From Chlorops oryzae (lineage: Eukaryota; Arthropoda; Insecta; Diptera; Chloropidae): a stretch of DNA of 64,000 nt. Positions 23,899 through 35,196 of the stretch are shown piece by piece; position 1 is the stretch's first letter, and each line of letters begins with the position of its first letter. The stretch spans positions 3,884,223 through 3,948,222 of the forward strand of contig CM035809.1 in NCBI GenBank assembly GCA_020466095.1, in the 5' to 3' direction. The position numbers were made by a program, and so were the translations under genes. Below the pieces are notes generated by a model. It saw only the letters and a list, made by a program, of their open reading frames with translations, did no database searches and was not told where the DNA came from.

Positions 23899-24731
23899 AG
23901 ACACTCTCCTTGCGGACACTCTTAAACGGACACCTCTGTTAAGCGGACATATTTTTCGGCCCGGTAGGTACTCGCTTAAGGGGGTCTTCTCATTGAAAAC
24001 CCGTTTTTTGGACCCTTTTTAAAAAAATTCTTATTTGAAAACGCAAAGAATAATTGAAAACTTTTTTTATTTATTGTATTACAAAAGGTTCAAAGTAAAT
24101 AAAAAAATTTTTTTTTGCCTCGATACGTGGGCTGTTCAAAAAGTAATGAGACTTCAAAGTTGGTGGTGAAAAAAAAGGTGCCGTCACGGCGGCCACGATT
24201 CCGGGTCTCCGGAGCGTCCGAAATGGAAAAAAAAAAACGGGGTTATAATCAGTATAGATGTAATTCTCGGGTGAACCTCAAGCTTAATTTTGTGATTTTT
24301 TTTGACAAAATGGCGGCCATTCAAAAAAAAATTTCAATTTCGGGCTTTTTTTTTGTAGTTTAGTGTAAAAAAAAAAATAGTAAAAAATTTTTTAAAATTA
24401 TGGTCGAGGTTCACCCGAGAATGGTGACAATTCTGCGTCGATTCCACTTTGTTTCATGAAAATCGGTTCAGTTGAACTGGAGATATCATGGCCGCCAGTT
24501 CGAAAAACGTGGTTTCGAGATAAACGCGTTTAAAGTTTGAAGCAACGCAAAAATTACTCGTTTTAGCGCAGATCTTGCTCGACAAAGAAGGCTATATCCT
24601 CTAAACTATTTCGAATTTCAAAAAATCCTTTTAGGGGCATATTCACAACTACCCAAGCTATAAATAAATGCAAAAAAAAGTCGAAAAAAAAGTTGCTCAA
24701 TGAGAAGACCCCCTTAAGACAGAGTACACTG
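23899..24731. mobile_element. CAGTGTACTCTC-family MITE, split by an insertion
   Basis: The left part (CTCTCCTTGCGGACACTC at 23903 to about 23979) and right part (GACAGAGTACACTG ending 24731, followed by TA) together equal the 160-bp elements at 42837-42994 and 45517-45676. The first few bases of the left terminus are degenerate. The gap between the parts is the element at 23980-24713. Confidence 0.75.
23980..24713. mobile_element. TTAA-flanked element nested in a pogo-like MITE
   Basis: 734 bp with inverted termini GGGGGTCTTCTCATTGA and its exact complement (TCAATGAGAAGACCCCC). TTAA flanks both sides (23976-23979 and 24714-24717), the target of piggyBac-type transposases. The interior is A/T-homopolymer rich and codes for nothing recognisable. 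Termini starting GGGGG differ from the usual CCC of piggyBac, so the superfamily is tentative. Confidence 0.8.
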
Positions 24732-26165
24732 TAATTTTTTTTGTGAGACGAATTGGCGTCAACTGGAAAATTTATGTGTTTGGAGAAAGATATAAATTTT
24801 GACAATCATTCATCTGGTGCCTCAAAATGATGACTTTCTGCACCCTAAGTTGATTCTATGTATATGAATTTTGTTTCACAACGGACCTTCCTTGGCTAAG
24901 TGCGCCACCTTTTTGGTGGGCGGCCCCTTTTTAATCTACATACATGATTTTTTCTAGCGGTTTTGTTTTTCTTTTCTCATACTTTAATATGAAAAAGTTA
25001 ACAAAAATGGGTGACTAGTCTAGAGAATATTACTGGAATACCAATACCCTCGAATGTATAAATCATACGTCAAACGTGCTCGCCGAACGCTCACTCATTC
25101 CATTCGATATGAATATTGCACGAATTTCCACGCTTGACTACAATTTCGCACTTGACGGGGTTTAAATGGGTCTCAGTGAGCTCAAGTGGGTGAAATTGAT
25201 TTTTATGAGTCGCACTTTGAAAATTCGAAAATTCAAGAATGATTCACCAGCAGAGTTACTAAGAGAAGTCCAAGCGATAGGATAATTGGGGCTATAAATT
25301 TCTTATATTCTAAGTGAGAGCATTTTGGCGAAAATAAAAATTTCTTTTCCATTTTTCTGGAATTATTCTCAAGTGCTTGAAGAGTTTTTACTCACTTTGT
25401 TTAATTGCCGTCATAAGGGTTGAGTCAATTTTCATTCCAGAAAGTATTTTTAGCTTTATATTTTTGCAAATGGGTTGAACTCTGAGGATTGTAAATAATG
25501 AATCATTATGATGACTTTTCGGCGTTTATATTTTTGCCTGAACTGGCGTGATCTAGTCGGGAGTGATTGCTGAAATTGTTGCATAATTGTCTGCTGCGAA
25601 CGATAACAGCTCGGTAAATTGTTTGCACAGTAGATTGATATTGTCTGGAACTCATACTAAAAAAAAAAAAAAATTTTGCTTTATAGTTTCCGGAATGATA
25701 TTTGCTCATAAATGTCCGCAAATGATTTATTAAAGCAAATTTATTTTGTCTAGCAAAGCTCAACTAGAAGTGAAAAATTGGTGAATTGCAACGCAAAATG
25801 GGTGATATGTGTACTCTGTTCGGGTTAACATTTTGAGCAATTTTTATATAACCATATATGTATATCATTTTCATTCTACTTTCTATTGCGCTTGCCTTAG
25901 AATGAATTCTTGCTATGAAGATTTATTACTTGCCCTTTCGAGATTTTTTATTGAGAGGCGTAAATTTTTCTTTAAATGTTGAAGAAAAATAAATCTGAAA
26001 TCGGATGAGACCAATGATTAGGTTCTCCTAAAGATAAATTATTAAATTGACTTAAATGAGGATACCAAATGCCCTCCCTAAGACGTCGCAAGTCATTCCC
26101 TACTTTGAAATGGCTCTCCACGTTACCCATGTTTTTTTTTTCTTATTCAAATATCTACATTATAG
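24732..26165. other. Non-coding interval
   Basis: AT-rich with an A/T run at 25657-25673. No gene, RNA or repeat recognised. Confidence 0.5.
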
Positions 26166-26167
26166 TA

Positions 26168-26340
26168 CAGTAGACTCTCGTTAATTCGAAGCTCGAGGGA
26201 CTCTTAAAATCTTACGAATTTTCGAGTGTTTGAATTAACGAGAGTCGACTGTATAAAGAGATTTTGTAGGGAACTCGTTATCATTTTGAATTATAGAGAG
26301 GTTTGAATTATCGCAGGTTTGAATTAACGAGAGTCGACTG
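26168..26340. mobile_element. Composite pogo/Tigger-like MITE, inverted copy
   Basis: TA-flanked (26166-26167 and 26341-26342). It is the reverse-orientation counterpart of 15007-15173, with the same three termini: a complete 84-bp unit at 26168-26251 and a half-module to 26340. Two loci with the same composite structure suggest the composite moved as a unit. Confidence 0.8.
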
Positions 26341-26342
26341 TA

Positions 26343-29310
26343 TCAAGAATGAAAAACATGAAGAGTGAAATATGAAAACATGTCAGTCCTAACTATAACT
26401 AATTTTTTTTTCTCTGTAAGACGTGGAACACTTGCCCCATAAGCACTTTACTCTGGCCTGGAAAAACTTAAACCCAGAAGACAAAGATGCCACAATAAAG
26501 GAAAAATGCCTGTCGAAAAATTTGATGAGAAGGGAAATTTTTTCTCTTTCCTTAACCTTATGTGAGTGAAAAAAAAACTCATTTTATAGAGTGCCAAGAT
26601 ACCCGGGTACCTTGAGCAAACTAAGTGAGCAGTGTTGACTAATATGCAAAAATTATAACACAATATATTTTCCCAGACTTTCAATTTTATAGAACCTCTT
26701 CCTAGTATGTACCAAAAAAAAAAAAAAAAAAATTGGAAAACGGAAAAGGTGCCCGGTTACCTTGTCACTCACATAAGAGTTACAACGCTATCCAATTTCA
26801 ATTTTGGTCCAATAAGTAGTGCAGTATAAATTAAAGTTTTTTACGCCTTTGTTTACATTAATTTGGGAGCTTTAAGATATCTCTAGAAAAAAAAGAAAAC
26901 TGTTTTCGGAGCAGGGTACCTGTTGAATAATAAACAATTTAGAGGAGAAAGCAGAGAAATTTCGTTCTCTCTTTAGAATAACAAGTAAAAAGAATTAGAG
27001 TAAATCCCACAAAATTCAGAGCCGCGAGTACTTTCAATAAATCTTCTTCTTAACCTTTGTTAACCGCTTCTCGGATTCACTCATGCTCCTCCTGAGGTGT
27101 GGGTAAAAAGTTGAATTTTATTTATTTATTACAAATTTCATTTTTTTGAGAAACTTTCTTTTTCGGAACTTTCAATGTCAAAAATGTACTTTCTTTTTTC
27201 ACTCTGCATTATTTCGTCTATTATTTTCTCTTTCAAAGCATACAGAATCATGCTGAATTACGCATATTGCAAGCAGAGTGTTTGCGCATGCGCATTCCAT
27301 ATTCTAAATGATCGTCATTGTTGACAACTGACCATCAACCGACTGAAAAGAGACGACGTGCGAAAATTAACAAAGAATTCACAAAAAGAGAAGCATTGTC
27401 TTTTGCATTTAAAATAATTCAAGACACGTAGTAAGGAAGCTCCATCAATTTATGATTATAGCCTCAAGTGAATGATTGCCTCTACTTTAAAAGGTTAGAC
27501 TGTCGATTTGTGGAATTTTAATAAGTTGGTTAGAAAAATTATTGTAAGGTCGTCTTTTTTTCCTGGGAGGGGGAAAATTATAAATTTTATTATTATTTTT
27601 ATTCTATACTTAATTTCTTAATTATTTAATGTTATTTCGTATTTTCCCACAAGCAATAATTTTCTTTTTGAAAATGAAGTTAAAATTGCTTGATTTCTTA
27701 AGGGGAAAAAAATTGAATTTTCAAAAAATATTTGTGTGAATGTGAGCATATGATGAGGTCAGAATGAACGTTTAGAAACCGAATTGTCACAAAGGTGTAC
27801 TATGTAGAAAGCAAACCTGACACGGGAACGCCCTGAAATCTAAACATCCGCTATTGTACTTTGATTTTATTATTGGAACTATCAATGTCCTTTTTCTTAT
27901 TTTAAATAAATTTTATTTATCCCTAAGCGATCCTCGCTTTTGGGAAAATATTTTATCTTGATTTAAGACCTGAAAATAAGAGCCGATTTTGACACAATGC
28001 AAGCCGTTCAAAAAGGCCTTCAGACTCAAAGTTTTTCTCAAATTTTATTTTAAAATTGTGTAACAAAAAATTAGCACTTATAGTTTCCTTAAGTGGTTAG
28101 CCTGCAATCCGCTTTGCCACAAACTGACCTCCGGCTTCCTCCAACATGAATTATCCCATGTCAAATTCTACCAAACGCCAGACCGACTCATGCAAGGTGG
28201 ATTTATGAAATTAATTCGATAAGACATTGATACGGAGGTATTGAGAGCTCTGAACTTGACATGGAATTTATCACAAAGGACATTTATTTTTTCATTGACT
28301 GATAGAATCTTTGAAATAAAGTCGAGACTAGGGTTTGAAAAATGCCATTAATTTTTCAATGAATCGTGAAATTTTTTCAAACCTTCATTTCTTTTGCTGA
28401 ATATTGTTCCTTAAAGGTAGAATAAGGGATAGCAAAAAAATCATTTAAAACTCATTGGTTTAAGCATGACACAGTTTTTTTTTTATTGATTCCTGAAAAT
28501 TTCTATTCGAGCACTTCTTGTTGGGGTCTGATGTGCCAAGAAACAGCATCCTGCCGCGGAATATCTTTGGGTGAAATGAAGTTTTTACGATCAAAAGTTT
28601 ACTTTCGATGCACATTTTAGAATATTTATTGACGGATTGATATGGTTTTCTTGTTGTGATATTGATTTGATTCATAATATAGTTTTTGAAGATAAGTTTG
28701 TTATCCAAAAATTACATCGAGGTATTTGTCGTCAGCGTCTCAAGAATCCTTGAGCAGATAGTTATTTGAATTTCTTCAAAATGATGCGCTAGAAACCTAT
28801 AGCAGAAAGAAATCGGATGTAAAATTTTCTCTCAAAATATGCTCAATAAGTCATTAGAGAAAAAATAATAATTCAGGCCACTGCCCATTAGACCATTCTG
28901 TGTAATGAATTTCAAAAGAGATAAATACCGCAGTCAGATAGTTCCAGAATGAAAGCTTCGTCATTGAATGAAAAATAAACTTGAAGTAGATGTTTTTTTT
29001 AGGGACTCAAGTTTGTCTTTCTGTGACTGAAGAGTACTTCAAAATTTCACAAGTTATTTTTGTTATCAATTGAAAAGTTTTAGCAGTGGAAAGACACTAG
29101 ATTTGATATGAAGGAGGTTTATCAGTTAGACGGAAATAAAAAGCTCTGTTAAAATTGACAAAAAACAAAACTTCATTCGGTCATTCAACTTTTCATGTGG
29201 ATTAATATTTGTTTGTCATCGGAAGAAAGGAAAAGATTCTCAGGTGTATGTGAGAGGATTATTATTTTAAGAAGAGATTGCAACAGCCAGCATTATGAGG
29301 AAGTTTTATG
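26343..29310. other. Non-coding interval
   Basis: AT-rich, with an A-run at 26714-26732. Short open frames on both strands lack family resemblance, codon structure or splice partners. Nothing else seen. Confidence 0.5.
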
Positions 29311-29318
29311 GCTTATGA

Positions 29319-29606
29319 CAGGGCTGTCCAAACTTAGGAAGATTTTATCAGTGGCTCGCGCCGCGATGAGAAACTCGAATTTAATTTTTTTTTCATTAAA
29401 ACTTTACTACTTGTCACATCACGTCTGAGTGATGAACTTTGCAAACATTTACCAGATTTTCGAAAAATGATTCAAAATAAAGAATTTGCAACCCATCGCA
29501 TTGATATATAAAAAAATTTACGTTATTTTACAAGAAATTTTATTTTTTGAAAAGTGGCTCGCGGCCACATTTTTGGCTCAGAGAAAAAATAGTTTGGACA
29601 GCCCTG
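29319..29606. mobile_element. hAT-like MITE with TSD GCTTATGA
   Basis: Perfect 8-bp TSD GCTTATGA at 29311-29318 and 29607-29614. The element begins CAGGGCTGTCCAAACT and ends with its exact complement. Subterminal GTGGCTCGCG blocks are also inverted. At 288 bp it has no transposase. It breaks the short frame starting at 29195, which is not a gene. Confidence 0.9.
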
Positions 29607-29614
29607 GCTTATGA

Positions 29615-31148
29615 GATATGATGGCAATAGCAATGGGGGAAGAACAAAAGGGAATAATAACTACACAAGGCGTCGTTACGATCTTTTTACCTTATAACCT
29701 TTTAACGAAAACGATGTTATTTTTCCATGAAGATATTAAAATAAATAGTATACCTATTATTTTCCCCATTGACACCACATTTGACTTTAGCGAAACGAAC
29801 TCGCCATTCACCAAAAACGTCAACGTACTTTTACATGTTGAACTAGTTTTTTATTTTTTATTTTTTTATAATTAAATTGTTGACAGTTTGTTTTGAAGTG
29901 TTGTTGTTGTTTACTCCTCCCACGCAAAGGCCATCTGTGACAAAATTTTATAAATTTTAAATGCCGAAAACGGCGCATGCGTAACTCATAAAAACGTTGG
30001 CATTCAATGATGACAGCCGGCTATCAAATTATATAATTTGGCAAGTTGCATAATTATGAATTCATGGTCATCCTCAAACTTTTGTTTGAAATAATATTTA
30101 GCGAATTGCACTTTTGATATTTGGATAATTTTTTGTATGAAATTCTCGCATTTTATTAGAAAATGAAACAAAATTCATTTCGTCAGTTAGAAAGTCTTCG
30201 CTAATCAAAAATGTACATATTTCAAACATGATTTGATGGATTTGATTGTTGGTTTAGTTTTTGAGATATGAATTTCGAAAATAATTCCAAATTCTGCATG
30301 ATTTCTTTCGCATTCCTTTTAGTTTAATTCATTTTCGGATTTTCGAAGCTACCGGAAAAATATTTGCGGGCGTGTGTTAAAAAGTTCATGATTAGCACTC
30401 CATTTCGAAATTGATTTATTGTTATTGATACGCTGTGCTTTTTCGATCAATTTTCAATTTAATTAATTTTGTTTTGCATGTTCAATTTATTTACAGAGCT
30501 TTTGAAAAATTAATTTGCAAAAATATTTTATAGAAAAATATTTGTTTATTTATTATTTATTTATCTTTTTTTTTGTTATTTTTTTTGTTTTGTTTGGTAT
30601 GTTTTTACGTATCTACAAAGTATCTGCAACTGAAAAATACGAAATGAGAAATACGCAAACGGAGCATAATGAATTTTGCATATTTTATCTCATGTATTTT
30701 TTCTTATTTATATCTCTCAGATGGTAAAAAGCAAATCAATATACGAAGATCAAAGGCTTTTACCGATATAAAATGGTAATTATTTTGATTAACAATGGCG
30801 CCGTTTTGAAGGGTTGCTATGAAACGCATGCAGCTAGTGTATCAGTATTGACTTCACTTTTGGGTATCTGTGGAAAATCTCAAGTGATCTTAGGATCATA
30901 ATATACAATACAGAATCGAAGTATTTAAAATGTGGAATATTTTTTAAAATTTTAGTTTACGCAAATGAAAGAAAAAGAGTTGATAACTTAAAGATCTTTA
31001 AATTCTGCAATTTCTTAACGTTGTATCTACCTACTCCTGATTCTAGAACGAGAACTTTCAGTATCAGAACCGAAACTGTTTCGAATCGAATACATAAGAA
31101 TATTTTAAGAAAAGGTCGAACTTCATAAAAATACATACTTTAATTTCA
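29615..31148. other. Non-coding interval
   Basis: AT-rich with T-runs near 30560-30600. No supported gene or repeat. Confidence 0.5.
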
Positions 31149-31785
31149 TTAGGTTAGGTTAGGTGAGGTTAGGTGAGGTTAGGTGAGGTTAGGTGAGGTT
31201 AGGTAAGGTGAGGTTAGGTGAGGTTAGGTGAGGTTAGGTGAGGTTAGGTGAGGTTAGGTGAGGTTAGGTGAGGTTAGGTGAGGTTAGGTGAGGTTAGGTG
31301 AGGTTAGGTGAGGTTAGGTGAGGTTAGGTGAGGTTAGGTGAGGTTAGGTGAGTTAGGTGAGGTTAGGTGAGGTTAGGTAGGTTAGGTAGTTAGGTTAGGT
31401 GAGGTTAGGTGAGGTTAGGTTAGGTTAGGTAGTAGGTTAGTTATAGGTTAGGTTAGGTTAGGTTAGGTGAGGTTAGGGTTAGGTTAGGTGAGGTTAGGTT
31501 AGGTTAGGTTAGAAGTTAGGTTAGGTTAGGTTAGGTGAGGTTAGGTTAGGTTAAGGTGGTTAGGTTAGAGTTAGGTAGGTAGTTGTGATAGAATTAGGGA
31601 AAGATACGTGAGGATCTAGGCTCAGAGGTGAGTTGAGTAGGTAGAGGTTGTTGTAAGTTAGGATTAAATAGGCAGGTTTGTTTTATAATTGTTAATATGG
31701 TTAAGGTTAGGTGAGGTAAGGTTAGAAGTTAGAAGTTAGGTTAGGTTAGGTTGTAAGGTTAGGTCAGGTTAGGTTGGTTAGGTTG
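31149..31785 (+). repeat. TTAGG-like interstitial array (GGTTA/GGTGA units)
   Basis: About 640 bp built on GGTTA pentamers, often alternating with GGTGA to give a ten-base period, with pure TTAGG runs near 31450-31510. The unit equals the ancestral arthropod telomere repeat, which true flies are known to have lost. The array decays into a ragged stretch at 31560-31740, where single-base gains and losses break the phase. It directly precedes a tRNA-like unit on the other strand and could be that unit's expanded 3' tail. Confidence 0.9.
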
Positions 31786-32062
31786 CGGTGTCAGGAAGTA
31801 TAGGCTACTGGCCGTTTTACCTAGTTCGATACGGGAAAAAGGTTAATAGGTAGGTGAACAGTAAGAGCTATGCCTCAGATGGAGTTGATGAGAGCCATTA
31901 GGCCTCACAGGCCGTTGTGATACCACGAATAACGGGAAAACAAAGAAAAACGGAAACTGGAAACACAACACAAACATCTATGCCCTCAGATGGGAGTTGA
32001 ACTCAGAGCCTCTCGCTTTGTAAGTTGGCATCTCAACCAACTACGGCACAAAGGCCGTCTTG
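31786..32062 (-). mobile_element. tRNA-derived SINE-like unit
   Basis: Read on the - strand, 32062-31990 has an A-box-like TAGTTGGTTGAGATG and a B-box match GTTCAACTC about 30 nt later, the internal Pol III promoter layout of a tRNA. A partial second copy of the B-box side (CTCAGATGGAGTTGA) lies near 31872-31890. On the - strand the unit runs into (CCTAA)n, which would be its tail. It lacks a clean cloverleaf, so I do not call a functional tRNA. Confidence 0.5.
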
Positions 32063-35051
32063 TTTTCAATAATTTTTTAAAATATTTCTTTAAATCTTTT
32101 TTAATTTTAAATATTAAATAGAAATATATTTTTAAAACATTTCTTAAAATAATTATGCCGCAGAGCCATTTTTTGTGTCATTGCCCGGGTCTTGTCAGGA
32201 AAAGATCCAAGCTACTCGGCTCCTTTTTCCTCACCTCCCTCATCGAGCTATCATCCAGTCGAATAAAATGCATGGCTCGCTTCGTAAATGAGTCTACTAT
32301 GACACAAACTACAATATATTTATCAATTTTAAATAACTGAATTCGACCTTAAAGGGTTAACAACATCAAACACGCCCCACTTTCACGTTCTTCAAATTAC
32401 TTAAATACATAAAAATAATTGATTTTATTCGTGCTCTAATTTTTCCTTTTGATTTCCCTATTAATTAACTCATTAGGGGGCTTGTCTGTTGTTCCATTAC
32501 TTCTTTGCATTGAATTTAATTCAATCAAATCAATGAAGGCGGATCGAAAAGTAAAGAAATACTTCCTGCCTATGAAAAATAATTTCGCGGTTTCACTTTA
32601 AGCAAAACCATTCGAGACCACAATTATTTTAAATACATATCCCATCTGCGAATAGAAAAGTAATTTAATCAAATTGCAAGAAATTAGAAATGTCTGATTG
32701 ACTGTCAGACACACAGACAGACAGACAGATATACTGACAAACTGACGCCAGTGATTTGTCGAAGTCTATGATGCGACGGGTGCGGAGAAAAAACCAGTGA
32801 GTGACAGCTTTTCTTCCAGCGAATTTTCACTCACTTCGAACGTCAATCGCCATGATTTTTTTTTTTATTGAATTTGCTTGATTGATGAAAATGAGAGACG
32901 CGAGAAAGAAATGAAGAAATTTTAAGGATAGGATAGAATAAAATAAATTCGAAAAATATACAATTAAAAATAAGTAATAATAAACGTAGGAATTATTGTT
33001 TCATTAACTACTTACTTGGGTGTTGTGAAAAGCAGTGAAGAAGGTCAGTGACGCGATTAAAAATGACTTTACACTCGGATGGATGTTGAGGTTAAAGCTT
33101 AGCTCGAAGGTCGATTGAGCCCTTATTTAAATTAATCATAAACTGCCATGCTTTTGATTTATTGCAAATAGAAAATTGGTTAAGAAAAATATTACGTTTG
33201 AATAATAACTTTTGTAAGCCTTTACCTTATTTATTTTGAAAATATTTTGTTTTAATTCAAGTTTTGAAGACTCCTGAGAATCAATCTTGTATTTAGGAGG
33301 ACTTACAAACCATATAAAACATTGAGAAAAAATTATTTTTATTTATAATTTAATTATTATTTTAAAATTGAAAAGCGGAACATTTTCCTGATTTTCTTTT
33401 TTTTTTTTTTGTTTTCTTGAGTTACCTAAAAACAATTTTAAGCCATCATTTAGACCTACATACGAGTAGTTGTGGCGATGGTTTATCACTCCATCGATAT
33501 ACATACATACATTAGTACATATATCAGAAAAGAAGGCAAGAATGCAAATATCCATATATTAAGGTTCATACAGGAAAGATCGATATACTGGGTGTTCCGT
33601 AGTAAAGTGATTTTCTTTACAGGGTTGCGATCGTTAACTGGAAAAAATGTGTTTTATTTTTGATGATCTCAATTAAATTGAATTAAAAAGAGTTCAAGCT
33701 CATTTTAAAATCCTATTTTCCCTGGGCAAGACTAGAAATAAAGTATGACATATCCACTACGGTTTTAAAGGAAATTCAACGCAGATTCGAAAAAAAGTTA
33801 GAAAATTGTGTGTTAATTAGACCTTTTTTATACCAAAATGGCTCCCGAAGTAAACAAATTTAAAGAAAATTTCAAAATTTTCAGTTTGATGCCAAAAATA
33901 TTCTTGAAACTGCAAATAAGTGAAAGAACATTTTTTACGTCTAGAAAAACCCGACAATTGACTGCCAAACTGCATAAGTTTTTTTTTCCTGAAATGAAAC
34001 TTTTGGGCCTAAAAATATTTTTTCCGAAACTTGTGCAAATTTGTGTCTTTTACTTGTAATTCCTCAGGGTTACATTTTAGACTCCGAAATCTCGTACGAT
34101 TGTTTGTTCACGATGACCCCTCCCTCTACCAACCTTCTAAAGAAAATCACGCTAGTATGGAATACCCTGTATAAGTATTTAATAAGTACTAACTTCGCGG
34201 AACAAAAGACTTCGAATGATGCCTTTTATTATCCACCTTAGCCGAAACAATCGGTCGATCTGATCCATCATATTTCCAAAAACTCGTTTCAGGACGCACT
34301 TTTACTTGCCTTCGAAAAGCTCACAAATAAAAGCGCAACAATAAAAACTGACTTTCCTAATTTACAAATCGCTTAAATGCCTCAAATCGATTCATGGCCC
34401 CGTCTCGCTTTCAATTCAATTATCGACACGCGGCATACATAAGTGAAAGCCCTTCGGGTCCCCCAAAATCCATAAAAAAAAGAGATTATCGAGAAAAGAA
34501 ACCCGAAATGCTGCAACATTTGATTGAAATACCATTCAATCAGAAATCAGAAATCATTTAAAGCATTAAACTTAAACCGGTTGAACACATAAAAATATAT
34601 AATTTATTTTTTTCATTTTTATTTTTTATTTTTTCAACATTGATATCTGTGTAAGTAGCACAAGTGCATTGAATGCCTTGAGTGGCATTAATTTAAAAAT
34701 TTCATTTCAAAAAGAATACAAAACAAAAACGTGCTTGTATTGCGCAGCAATTTTTCGGCAGGCTTTTTAAGCACGAAAAAAAAAAAATCGAAAAATATCG
34801 TCAAAATCATTTAGGCTTTATCCATTTTCGAATTCACTCAAAAAGGCTCACAAAGCCAGCCGATAATGAGTGCAAAATCATTGTCCAGCAACATGCTGCC
34901 AGTGAATTTTTAAACTTCATACGAAAATAATATTACGAAATAAAAATTTAATTAATTTGCGAACGTCTTTCAGTTAAAAAATTTTAAAAGAAATGTTTTA
35001 TTGAAGTTCCACAAAGCCACCTAATCAAAATTAGAGGTTTTTTGTTTACTT
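32063..35051. other. Non-coding interval
   Basis: AT-rich. A short CAGA-rich run at 32709-32729, and a lone ACTGGGTGTTCC motif near 33586 resembling the mariner-like end at 47337, are the only notable features. Open frames at 33838-34241 resemble no protein. Confidence 0.5.
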
Positions 35052-35054
35052 TTA

Positions 35055-35193
35055 GGGGCTCTCTCCAGTTCCCTCAGAAATAAACAGAAATGAAAAACTT
35101 CATATAAAAAACACTTGAGAAAAATTTCTGATTCATTTCTGAAGCGTTTTTTATATGAAGTTTTTGATTTCTGACAGAGCTGGAGAGAACCCC
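35055..35193. mobile_element. PIF/Harbinger-like MITE with TTA target duplication
   Basis: 139 bp, TTA on both sides (35052-35054 and 35194-35196). Ends GGGGCTCTCTCCAG and CTGGAGAGAACCCC are inverted, as are inner blocks TCAGAAAT/ATTTCTGA and CTTCATATAAAAAAC/GTTTTTTATATGAAG. The TTA target and GGG/CCC termini match Harbinger MITEs. No coding capacity. Confidence 0.85.
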
Positions 35194-35196
35194 TTA

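Noticed and set aside
31149..31785. CRISPR-like regular array
   Set aside because: Units are 5-10 bp without spacers in a eukaryotic sequence, so it is a minisatellite.
31990..32062. Functional tRNA gene on the - strand
   Set aside because: A- and B-box-like motifs are present, but no complete cloverleaf or paired acceptor stem can be drawn.
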